From Sphingobium sp. (GTDB lineage: Bacteria > Pseudomonadota > Alphaproteobacteria > Sphingomonadales > Sphingomonadaceae), in contig JALCRK010000033.1 in NCBI GenBank assembly GCA_022652485.1, positions 1 through 38,948 of the forward strand: a DNA stretch of 38,948 nt. Reading direction: 5' to 3'. How positions within the stretch are numbered: the stretch's first letter is position 1; every line of letters starts with the position of its first letter. Of this stretch, positions 15,906-24,271 are shown piece by piece. The notes under the pieces are model-generated. The model was not told the DNA's origin. It saw only the letters and a program-made list of their open reading frames with translations, and did not search any database. The translations under genes and the position numbers were made by a program.

Positions 15906-18900
15906 TCAATCGCCTTCGTCTGGCCCGCGCTCCTCTTCCCGATCCGGGCTCATTGAATACATCGTCATCACCGGAACCACCTTAGGCACGCGATAGGCGC
16001 GCGGATCCTCGACTTGCTTGGATCCATCAAGCTTGAGACAAACGGCGACGACCCAACCGGTCAGCCAAGCGACGTCGGTGCCATCAAGCGTCTCGTACCA
16101 GGCGACGAGGACCGGATCTGGTTCCGGCGCCACCTCATCTTCTTGCAACGCTCCAAGGCGAGCGACGATTGCGTCCGTCAGGGGATGATTGCCGAAGGGC
16201 AACGGGACCAAGGCCGCTGCTATCTGGAGTAATTCCGCGCGCTCCGTTTGGGCTGCCGCCATGAGATCGTCATAGAGCGGCTCCCTCACGGCGCCGCCGC
16301 TTATTCCGAGCGCGACGAGAGTTGGTCCAGCGAGCCAGCCTGGTTCCGTCAGGGCGACCAGACGAAGTTTCTCAATTGCGGCTGGTTCAATGGCGAGGCC
16401 ATCCACAGCGCGGTCGAAAAATCCCCAGACGGCGGCCTGCGCGACCACCCGATAGTCGGCATCGTCATGAAGTCCCGGGTCATCCAGCGCTTCGCGGAGA
16501 ACGGTCGGAACTCGGGGATCGCCACGTTTGGCAATTGCGCCGATGGCAGCGCAAAAGACGAAGGGATCTTCCGAGCATCGCGACCCAATCAAGGCATGGA
16601 TCGAGGCTTCTGTCAGCGTCCCAAATGCGGCCAGCGCTCGGGCCGCCGCCCGCGCGACAGAATAGCGCGGCCAACCCCGGCTGGGGCCATGGTACCGATC
16701 AAGACTGAAATCGCGATCGTCGGAAAGGAGCGATACCAGCAATGGCTCTGCCTCACTCCACTTATGACGGCCCATAAGTTCAGCCCAGGCCAGGCGCACA
16801 TCTGCTCCTGGATCGCGGACCATATTCAGCAGCGCCGCCCGATCTTCGGCTTCATTCCTTTCGACCAGATAGGTCATGGCTGCACGTCTGACGTGGTAGC
16901 GCGGATGGCCAAGCCCATTCCGAATAAGAACGCGCTCCTCGTCCCCGCCTCGGATGCGCAGGGCGATGATTGCTGGCATCCCGTCATCTTCATCGCCGGT
17001 TGCGAGTAGCCGGCGGGCGGTCTCCAGGATGTCGCCTTCGCCGGTTGCAGCAAGGCAGACAAGGATTCCCGCCAAACCGAGGGGGCTTTCCAGGCACAGT
17101 TCCGCGATGCGCTGGCGGACTTCCGGACTGCACCCCTGCATGAGCTGACCGATTCCGGTTTCGCTATCGATCTCGACGAGAATGTGCGCAATGGCCCGCT
17201 CGGTTGGATCCAGCCGATCGGCAAAGATGCGTGCGGGCGCGAACTCCGGATCGATATCCTTAGAGGAAGCGCGGTCTAGATCGAGCACCAGCTCCAATCT
17301 GCGAGCCGGTGTCATTTTGTCGAGCAGGCCCACGAGAAGATCGGTGCCATTAGGCGGCGAGGCAATGAACGAAAGCTTGGCGAGCGTGGTGCGCAGGCCC
17401 TTGTTGCCGACGTCCGTTCTCGACAAAGCCGCTTCGAGTTCAGGCCGCAGCTCGTCATGCCAGTTCTTCTCGATCAATGACCAGACAGGCGGCAAGGCCC
17501 GATCATCCGCGTGCTTGAGCAGGATCTGAAGATAGGGTGCCGAGAAATTCCCGCGCGCATTGCTCTGAGCAGAGGCAAGTGCATAGACCATCGCTGCGCC
17601 GTGTTTGTGCCCCTCCAGCCAGTCCCACCCCTCCGCCGCCAGGCGTGAAAGGGCTACCGCTTTGAGGCCCGCGTCAGCGGTATAGTAACGCTCGCCGGGC
17701 TCCTCGAGAATGCGATCAGCGCCAATCGCGTCAACCTCGTGTTCGCGAGCGCGTCGTTGTTCGTTGTTGGCGTAGCTCTCGAACCAGCGGTCCACCTCAT
17801 TTTCGGCCTTGATGAAGGTGTCGATGACGAAATCATAACCAGGCCCTCCCGGCGCGACGGCGCCGGCAACAATTGTGCCGATGTTATCACCCGGCGACTG
17901 CAAACTGGCGAGCGTTTCTACGGCAGCGCCGAAAGCGCCGCCAAGGTCATGGCTGAACAAGCCCGCGAACGAGAGAAAGTCCTCCTCATAGTCGCCGTCG
18001 ATAAAGGGCAACACACCGCGAATGAAGGTTTGCAGCAGGCTGCCGGTTCTTGGATCCTTCCGGAAGCGCTCGATCTCTTCGGCTGACAGTTCCGGGGGCA
18101 TCCAGGTTTGGCCCGGCCAAGCACCCTTTGCGCGCGGAGGAAGACGCATGAGATATTCGCTAAATTGACGCGGCGTGAAATCGGGGGACGCCAATTGCGA
18201 TAGGTCCGCGAAGGCACGTTCGAACGACCCGCTGCCGGCGGGAGCCGTCACTCGGGCGGCGAGAGCCGCGTCGAGGCCTGCCTGAGCCGAAGCGGCAAGC
18301 TCGATCTCGACCGCCTCCAAATTGGATGCCGCGCGAACGATCTCTACCGCGCCACGCGATGCCCAGCCATCGGCGCCGCCAGCGATCGTCAGAAGCGTCT
18401 CGGCGAGCGCGGTCAACACAGCCTCAGTCTCGGCACGGTTCGTGGCGAGCGCCAAACGCAAACCTTCCTCGACCCGCGGGTGCTGGAGCCTGATGGAATC
18501 GTCGCCGATCCGAAGATTGCGGCCAGCACCGAGGAAGTCGATAAACCCTTCGACATGGGGTTTCTGACCGTGGGTGTTCCGCAAAATCCGGAGCACGCGA
18601 CGAAGGTCGGCCAGGTCAAAGGAGCCGGACGACCTCATCAGACCCCAGAGGACCGCTGCGCAAGCAACACCGTCCTCGCCCCAACCCAGCACCTGGTCGC
18701 GAATGACGGAGGAGATTGCCTCAATCGAGGAAGCATCGAGGATTTCATAGACCGACCGCGGGCTCTCCTCCTTCTCGCGAGGCAGTGCCGCCAGAAAGCG
18801 CTCGATCTCATAGGGCCGACGAACCCGGCCCAGAACGACATCGCGATGGGCGAGCGCCAAGGCGTGGGCATGTCCACTCAGATCGCCAACATGATTGTCG

Positions 18901-20138
18901 TAGATCAGCGCGCGTTGGTCGGCGGTATAGTCCTCGGGCTCTATCGCGATCGTGTAGGATTCGAGAGCCTCACCCGGCTCGCTTCGTTTGAAGATGTCGT
19001 ACCGCGTCGTGATCAGGAACTTATGGGCATTATCGGCCATCCGGAAAAGACCCGGGAGTTTCGACGTCCACCGAGCGGCTTCGATCGATGGCGCCGAATC
19101 TCCCCAAGGATCCCTAAGGTAGATCAGCAATGGGCCCGGATCGGTGAGAGCGCTGTTCGCTTCGCCCGCATCCAGGACGGGGCGCTCAAGGAATGCTGGG
19201 CTCTGGCGCGCCAGCTTTGCCGCAAGGACATCCGCCGCAAGCGATTTACCGGTGCCGGACGGGCCAACGATGATCACGGCATGCGTGTCGCGAAGCGCTT
19301 GTTCAATGGAAAGGAAGGATCGAGGCGGCACGAACTGATCGTGACGCCGATGCGCGAGGCGTGAGCCACCATTGTCGATGATGTTGGCAAGGAGATTCGC
19401 CATCGTCCAGCGGCCGCCATGTTCGCCCCCTAGGCGTTTACGCACCGCGTCACGCATGTCCTCTAGGCATTTTAGCAGCTTCTGGGGCGGAACATTCCCG
19501 TGCCTGTCGAGAAGCTTGAAGATGCGGGATTCCAGCATCTCCATGGTGATCGTGTCGCAAATGCCGATACGCTTTCCCAAGGCGGCCTTTTCGGCGGCTG
19601 TCCGCGCGTTGCGGCAATAAGGTGGCAGGTCGCCGGGGTCGGGGAACGACAGCAAAGCGATATTCTGATGCAGGCGCAGGCCTGATTCCAGCCCCTCATT
19701 GGTGATGAAGAGATATTTGGCGGTCGGGTCGGCGACCAACATATCGAGCGGGCGAACGCGAGGCGCCGGCCCCCTGGCCTTCCCTTTCGATTTGGTCGCA
19801 GCCTCTTTTCCCAGCAGGACGTCTGCGAAGGCCTTGGAGGTCCATGGCGAGGTGGTACGCGACTTGATCTGCATGATAAGGCGGGTGTCGCGCGTGGCGG
19901 TAGAAACGCCGAGCGAAACCAGGTTGGGATCCTTCAGCGTCGCCTCAGCGTCCTCATGGGACGGCGGTTCAATCTCAACTTCGTTACTCAGCCCCTTGGC
20001 GAGCATGATCTCGAGCGCAATCCAGATGGTGACATCGATCTGATAGTCGTAGGCCGCATAGCTCGGATTGCCAGCAGTGCCCCCGGACTCAGGACGTAGC
20101 GTTCCTCCGGCAGATTTTGTGCCGCTGCTAGGCGGCAC
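15906..20138 (-). CDS. Nuclease-STAND NTPase-HEAT protein, probable antiviral effector
   Basis: A 1410-residue multi-domain protein. Residues about 27-110 resemble a PDDEXK/Cap4-type DNA nuclease: YDYQ (31-33), an acidic EIEPPSHED (55-63) and the QIK core (90-92). A P-loop NTPase follows, with Walker A GPSGTGKS (292-299), a LLIYLRDPW strand as likely Walker B region and a FLITTR sensor strand, the pattern of STAND/NACHT ATPases. The long C-terminal half is helical; residues about 1090-1210 show HEAT-like repeats (HVRRAAMTYL, DVRLAWAELM, SVARAAARALAAFG). This layout matches Avs-like defence proteins, where the C-terminus senses a phage component and the nuclease kills the cell or phage. The start is GTG and overlaps the upstream gene by 11 bases. 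Target and ligand are unknown. Confidence 0.75.
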   Translation of the reverse strand: MPPSSGTKSAGGTLRPESGGTAGNPSYAAYDYQIDVTIWIALEIMLAKGLSNEVEIEPPSHEDAEATLKDPNLVSLGVSTATRDTRLIMQIKSRTTSPWTSKAFADVLLGKEAATKSKGKARGPAPRVRPLDMLVADPTAKYLFITNEGLESGLRLHQNIALLSFPDPGDLPPYCRNARTAAEKAALGKRIGICDTITMEMLESRIFKLLDRHGNVPPQKLLKCLEDMRDAVRKRLGGEHGGRWTMANLLANIIDNGGSRLAHRRHDQFVPPRSFLSIEQALRDTHAVIIVGPSGTGKSLAADVLAAKLARQSPAFLERPVLDAGEANSALTDPGPLLIYLRDPWGDSAPSIEAARWTSKLPGLFRMADNAHKFLITTRYDIFKRSEPGEALESYTIAIEPEDYTADQRALIYDNHVGDLSGHAHALALAHRDVVLGRVRRPYEIERFLAALPREKEESPRSVYEILDASSIEAISSVIRDQVLGWGEDGVACAAVLWGLMRSSGSFDLADLRRVLRILRNTHGQKPHVEGFIDFLGAGRNLRIGDDSIRLQHPRVEEGLRLALATNRAETEAVLTALAETLLTIAGGADGWASRGAVEIVRAASNLEAVEIELAASAQAGLDAALAARVTAPAGSGSFERAFADLSQLASPDFTPRQFSEYLMRLPPRAKGAWPGQTWMPPELSAEEIERFRKDPRTGSLLQTFIRGVLPFIDGDYEEDFLSFAGLFSHDLGGAFGAAVETLASLQSPGDNIGTIVAGAVAPGGPGYDFVIDTFIKAENEVDRWFESYANNEQRRAREHEVDAIGADRILEEPGERYYTADAGLKAVALSRLAAEGWDWLEGHKHGAAMVYALASAQSNARGNFSAPYLQILLKHADDRALPPVWSLIEKNWHDELRPELEAALSRTDVGNKGLRTTLAKLSFIASPPNGTDLLVGLLDKMTPARRLELVLDLDRASSKDIDPEFAPARIFADRLDPTERAIAHILVEIDSETGIGQLMQGCSPEVRQRIAELCLESPLGLAGILVCLAATGEGDILETARRLLATGDEDDGMPAIIALRIRGGDEERVLIRNGLGHPRYHVRRAAMTYLVERNEAEDRAALLNMVRDPGADVRLAWAELMGRHKWSEAEPLLVSLLSDDRDFSLDRYHGPSRGWPRYSVARAAARALAAFGTLTEASIHALIGSRCSEDPFVFCAAIGAIAKRGDPRVPTVLREALDDPGLHDDADYRVVAQAAVWGFFDRAVDGLAIEPAAIEKLRLVALTEPGWLAGPTLVALGISGGAVREPLYDDLMAAAQTERAELLQIAAALVPLPFGNHPLTDAIVARLGALQEDEVAPEPDPVLVAWYETLDGTDVAWLTGWVVAVCLKLDGSKQVEDPRAYRVPKVVPVMTMYSMSPDREEERGPDEGD

Positions 20139-21060
20139 GGTTGCTGGCTTTGAGTTGGAGATAGATGAAGGCGAACAGGCGAGTGAAGAGATAGTCGATC
20201 TGAAGGGCCGTCTCGAGCGGCTCCTGCCAGATTTCCGAGTGCCGGATTCGATGGGTGTTGCCGATCTTGGTGAGCGCGTCCGCCTCGACGCTCAGGGTCG
20301 CACGCAGCTTGGATTCTGGCCGTGCGGCATAGTTCAACATGGCGTCGGCTGTGAGGCGTTTGTCATTGCCAGGCTCAAGCGTCTTGATGCGCTCAAAGGC
20401 ATCCCAGAGTTTCTCCAGGCCATCGCTACGGTCCTCATGTTTGGGCGCGAAAATACGCAGGCGCGCCGTCTCGAGAAGACGATCCGTTTCCGCGTCGCCG
20501 GTCGCGAACCGCGCCTGCATCAGGGCGACGCGAAGCGCCGCCGGCAAAAGCCGCTGAATCCTACCCTCTGGCGTCATCTCGAAAGCGAGCCCGTTGCGCG
20601 CGAAGAGGCGATTCACATCAGCGATAAAGGCGGCGAGACCGGGATCGCGATCCCAGGCAAGGTGATAATGATCGAAAAAACCATGCCAGCTGCCTTCAAC
20701 AGGTTGTCCAACCGCCCTCGCGCAGAATTCGAGAAGATCGAGGATGACCGGCGTCTCCGGCAATTTGTTGGGACGCAGGGGCCACTCGATCTGCGGAACC
20801 TCGGCTTCGAGCATGAAGGCGAAGGCCGATCGGTCGCAGCCACAAGGGCGCTTCCCCGCGTCCGGACATGCCAACGGGAACCGATAACCGAAGGAGGCGT
20901 CGTCCAGACGGGTTTCGATCAGGCTATGAAGGCCGCCCCAAAGACGTTCATCGATCGATTCCGAGCCACGCGGCACAGCGCCGAATTCGCGATCTGTGAA
21001 ATAGTCGTCAGTCATCATGGGCAATCGTGGTCTCGGTTCATTATCTCGTTTCGACGGCAT
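20128..21060 (-). CDS. Conserved protein with HEPN-like C-terminus, partner of the STAND gene
   Basis: A 310-residue protein without a name I can give. An N-terminal segment opens YFTDREFGAVPRGSESID. A cysteine/histidine-poor middle includes GSWHGFFDHYHLAWDRDPG and RLFARNGLAFEMTPEGRIQR. The C-terminus ends in a helical segment with IGNTHRIRHSE, which resembles the Arg-x-x-His signature of HEPN and abortive-infection C-terminal domains. It precedes the nuclease-STAND gene on the same strand and overlaps it by 11 bases, so the two form an operon and probably one system. It could be an RNase, a regulator or a sensor. The start may be 21060 or 21018, since neither has a strong ribosome site. Confidence 0.65.
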   Translation of the reverse strand: MPSKRDNEPRPRLPMMTDDYFTDREFGAVPRGSESIDERLWGGLHSLIETRLDDASFGYRFPLACPDAGKRPCGCDRSAFAFMLEAEVPQIEWPLRPNKLPETPVILDLLEFCARAVGQPVEGSWHGFFDHYHLAWDRDPGLAAFIADVNRLFARNGLAFEMTPEGRIQRLLPAALRVALMQARFATGDAETDRLLETARLRIFAPKHEDRSDGLEKLWDAFERIKTLEPGNDKRLTADAMLNYAARPESKLRATLSVEADALTKIGNTHRIRHSEIWQEPLETALQIDYLFTRLFAFIYLQLKASNRAA

Positions 21061-21250
21061 AGCTTATGTCGCTCACAGATTCACAGCGTGATGTCCGCAG
21101 CGTGGTCGACGGCGCACTCGTAGGATCACCCTTGCTTTCAATCCGCAGGGATCGGGAGGCCAACTGTTATCGTGAAGGCCCCATCGAGGCGCCGCGGCAA
21201 GATCGATACCAGAACATTGTGTTCCGGTCGGTGGAGAGGCACCTTGCGGC
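21061..21250. promoter_or_regulatory. Divergent promoter region of the defence genes
   Basis: A 190-base spacer between the leftward two-gene operon and the rightward DUF4238 gene. Both promoters must lie here or in the gene ends. I could not pick convincing -35/-10 pairs. It has no clear dyad. Confidence 0.4.
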
Positions 21251-22162
21251 ATGACTTCAAACGACCCCCACCGTCATCATTATGTACCGCAATTCTATCT
21301 CAGCCAATTCGCATGCCATGATGATGAGAACAAAGTTACCACGCTGGCAGCCTATAACGGCGGTGACATCGTCGCCGAACGGAAGTCAATTTCCCGGATC
21401 GGATATGAAGAGAAGTTGCACGATTATGAGTTCAAAGGGGAAAAGCGGTCGATCGAAGGAACGATCAACGATCAGATCGAAACCCCGTTCACGCAGGGAA
21501 GCACATGGCGCAAAGTCACGTCTGGCCGCACGGCGGAGCTAGACGAAACCGACATTGAGCCGCTCTATGGGCTCATCCATCATCTTCAACGCCGCAATCT
21601 CGAGGCACTGCGTTTCATCGAGATGGAACAGGCGCGCATTCGACGCCACGGTTTCTCGGCTGACGACACTGAGGAAGAGCGCGCGATGCACGCTGCACTT
21701 GCCGCGCATCCCGATGCCGTCCGTGCCTTCTTTCACGAAGGAATTTTGCAGGAAGCACCCTATCTGGATGACGCTGCCGAGCTTGGCATGCTGGTCTATC
21801 GGACCGGGCTGCGGCTTCGAACATCGACCAACCCCGTCATTGCCATTGGCTTGCCGGGCGAAGAAGCAGGACGCAAACGGGCTAATGGTGACGCTGCCCG
21901 AGCATGGTGGCTGCCGCTGACGCCTCACTGCGGCGTGGTGATGACCCTTGGGGCGTCGTTCACGGGCCATTCGAACGCAGCGATCCCGGACGACAGCGCC
22001 CAGGGACTCAACCGCCACTATCTGGTGCAACTTCTCCAAGCCCTGTCGGTGCGCTACGTTCTCGCCGAAGATCAGCACATTGAGAGCGATCTCAAATGGG
22101 CGGGTTACCGCATCGAAGTGCGGACAAATCAGGGTTTCAGATACCGCAAGCCGCGCGACTAG
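21251..22162 (+). CDS. DUF4238 family protein
   Basis: A 303-residue protein with the DUF4238 signature HRHHYVPQFYLSQFA at residues 7-21, followed by a helical body and a C-terminal beta-rich part with TSTNPVIAIG and WWLPLTPHCGVVM. DUF4238 proteins are widespread in mobile DNA and defence neighbourhoods; the N-terminal HHYVP motif suggests a metal- or nucleic-acid-related site, but no activity is established. A GGAGAGG precedes the ATG. It ends four bases into the convergent nuclease-like gene, an overlap that prevents independent 3' ends. Confidence 0.8.
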   Translation: MTSNDPHRHHYVPQFYLSQFACHDDENKVTTLAAYNGGDIVAERKSISRIGYEEKLHDYEFKGEKRSIEGTINDQIETPFTQGSTWRKVTSGRTAELDETDIEPLYGLIHHLQRRNLEALRFIEMEQARIRRHGFSADDTEEERAMHAALAAHPDAVRAFFHEGILQEAPYLDDAAELGMLVYRTGLRLRTSTNPVIAIGLPGEEAGRKRANGDAARAWWLPLTPHCGVVMTLGASFTGHSNAAIPDDSAQGLNRHYLVQLLQALSVRYVLAEDQHIESDLKWAGYRIEVRTNQGFRYRKPRD

Positions 22163-22602
22163 AGCCCGATCGAATCCACCCGCCCGTTCTCGCTTACGAA
22201 CAGAAGGACGACGGCCAGCTTTGCCAGTCCACCGCGGGTTTCCTCGAAGAGGCGTCGATATCGAGGAAAATCCGGGAGCGCTATTGCGATAACGGCGGCC
22301 GGATGAGCCGTTTGAAGCCGCAGGGCTTTGAGCATTGCCTGCGCATACCAATGAGCAGCCTGGTTCGTGGGATTGGTCGGCTTTGTCTGGCCAGCTCTTC
22401 GTGGATCCCGATATGTCTTTGAGGGCCAGCCTTTGGCTTCCACATATAATTCCACCGCTCCTCTGCTCGCGTGGACGTCGACACCTCGCTCCTTGGAGCG
22501 TGTGTCGGCCTTCGACCGGATGGACCAACCGCTGGCGAGCAGGAACCTGGCCACTGCATCGGCAACATTTCCTTCCCAGAACCAGTCTTGGGTGACATCC
22601 AC
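22159..22602 (-). CDS. PDDEXK-like nuclease-fold protein
   Basis: A 147-residue protein with a restriction-endonuclease-like core: an N-terminal helix (NVADAVARFLLASGW), then RGVDVHA followed by ELYVEAKGW, giving D-x(n)-E-x-K as in PDDEXK enzymes, and a conserved RRAGQTKPTNPTNQAAHWYA stretch. The start is a GTG at 22602 with AAGGA eight bases upstream. An ATG at 22598 is in a different frame. A nucleic-acid-cutting role is inferred from the fold. The overlap with the DUF4238 gene is at the 3' ends only. Confidence 0.7.
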   Translation of the reverse strand: MDVTQDWFWEGNVADAVARFLLASGWSIRSKADTRSKERGVDVHASRGAVELYVEAKGWPSKTYRDPRRAGQTKPTNPTNQAAHWYAQAMLKALRLQTAHPAAVIAIALPDFPRYRRLFEETRGGLAKLAVVLLFVSENGRVDSIGL

Positions 22603-22685
22603 GTCGATTATCCTTGAGTCCTGCTGGCCGAATAGTCAGCCGACCCGCAATATGCCCGTAACACAAGAGCAAGAACAAGCAGCCC

Positions 22686-23714
22686 ATGGCCACCGAACCA
22701 CCCGCGCAGTCCAGGATCTGGTCCTACAAGATCGACGAATGCGACGTAGAAGATCGTGACGCGCTGGTGCGGTTCCGGGCTCGTTCGGAGAGCTGGTCGG
22801 AGCTTTTACGAGGCGATCCCGCGCACTCGATATCATCCCAGTTCAATGACATGCTCTGGCAGGACGCTGCCTGGCGTATGGCCAATGAAGCGCGGCGTTA
22901 CGCCCAGGAAGATGGTCCCAATGCGTCCGTGGCGCCCATTCTCGGCGCCATGCTCGACCGTGGATATGTTGCAGGACAAGTGATTGCGATTGGTCGGCTG
23001 CTTGAGAAGTCAAATCCGCGACAGCCGCAGCGCGGCGTTGTGTCGCTACGTCGGATTGTAGACGAGATCCGCGCGGACAGAGATCTTTTCACTCGGGAGA
23101 TCTTCGTTTGCCAGGATGGCTTGCCCTATGACTGGGAGAGTGCGCGCGAAAGAGACGTCGCAACGTGGATGACCAAGCACGACCCGAACGAAGGCGCGCA
23201 AATGCAGTGGCTACCGACCCAAGGGCCTGATGCGTGGATGACAGCGAAGCAGCAACACGAACTGTTCGACATATTGTCGGGAACAGGTTCGCAGGTGCGA
23301 ACGCGCACGGATGATCTGGGCGACGCTGTGCTTGATGGGCTGGATAGCGTGCTCGGAGACCAGGTCTTCACGGACTTACTGGCTCTGAGGAACAAAACCA
23401 TAGCGCATGCCGCAGACACGTTCTCGCGGGCGCAAGCGGCTGGTCTGAGACAGGGCCTCAATCTGGAAGAGTTTGCGCGCGCGCACTACCTCCTGCTCGG
23501 CGTACTGCAGGCAGTTTCAGCCTGCCTTCTTTATGGCGAGTGGCGAGGTAGCGCCGTCCCGGTCCCCCAACATGACCAGTTCGCCCATTTGGAAAGCGCG
23601 TTCGTGCCCGAGGGCCGCATGAAGGAGCTTCGGGCATACTGGCGCCAACATTGCGACGAGCGGGATGGCTGGCTTAGCACTGCTTATCATGAGGTGATAC
23701 CGAAGGCCGAGTGA
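22686..23714 (+). CDS. HEPN-motif protein, AbiU2-like
   Basis: A 342-residue mostly helical protein of no named family that I can assert. Residues 234-242 read LRNKTIAHA, which fits the HEPN ribonuclease signature R-x(4-6)-H (Arg235, His241) and is close to the AbiU2-type HEPN domain. HEPN proteins cleave RNA in abortive infection and toxin-antitoxin systems. It is read away from the PDDEXK-like gene, with an 83-base divergent spacer. The ribosome site is weak. Placement with four other defence-like genes supports an antiviral role; a partner is not obvious. Confidence 0.6.
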   Translation: MATEPPAQSRIWSYKIDECDVEDRDALVRFRARSESWSELLRGDPAHSISSQFNDMLWQDAAWRMANEARRYAQEDGPNASVAPILGAMLDRGYVAGQVIAIGRLLEKSNPRQPQRGVVSLRRIVDEIRADRDLFTREIFVCQDGLPYDWESARERDVATWMTKHDPNEGAQMQWLPTQGPDAWMTAKQQHELFDILSGTGSQVRTRTDDLGDAVLDGLDSVLGDQVFTDLLALRNKTIAHAADTFSRAQAAGLRQGLNLEEFARAHYLLLGVLQAVSACLLYGEWRGSAVPVPQHDQFAHLESAFVPEGRMKELRAYWRQHCDERDGWLSTAYHEVIPKAE

Positions 23715-24271
23715 CGGCAGATGCCTCTGATGCATACCTGATAGGTGCCATGACGAGGCGACGATATCGGAATGATGGCTGCGAAGGAACGAAAAGCTAC
23801 CCAAAGCGGGCGCGCCGACGCTTCTCAAGACGCCGGCTGGCCCTGGCCGATCGGCAAGTCACCCGACCGGTTGCTCCTAGATTAGCGTTGACGGGCCCAC
23901 ATTAGCAATGGTCGAAAGTATCCGCGATCCTAAAGGCGTTGATGCGCAAGCAGCAGGCTATGCGTTGCCGCTGATACTCGCGCCTGAAGGTGGCACCACA
24001 ACCACCTCGATATCCCATGCAGTACGAAGTGTTTCGAGCAGCATGAGGCTTTGATCGCCGAGCTGCTGCGCGGTCCGGATGCTCCGGCGGGAAGCAGCCA
24101 ATTTCGCTGCCTCGCCGCCCCCGAGCACGGGATCGCTGTCGGCACCCCCAAAGTGAGAGCGGTGCCGATCTAAGGTTAAAGAGTGGAGTACCTCACCGCG
24201 ACATGACGGGTCGGGCAGCAGTACAGAGCGCGACAGGCCGCCCTGACGATCTTCGCCAGGGCGGCTTACTG
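23715..24271. other. Non-coding junction between defence and metal islands
   Basis: A 557-base stretch without a convincing gene. It has short frames on both strands without ribosome sites; a minus-strand frame (23958-24275) could encode a helix-rich tail but overlaps the hairpin after czcA. It may be the scar where the two islands were joined. No transposase remnant or terminal repeat was recognised. Confidence 0.5.
24237..24265 (-). terminator. Hairpin after czcA
   Basis: GCCGCCCTG (24237-24245) and CAGGGCGGC (24257-24265) form a perfect 9-bp stem with an 11-base loop, just after the czcA stop (24272). There is no T-run, so it is a weak intrinsic terminator or an RNA-stabilising 3' end. 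Confidence 0.5.
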
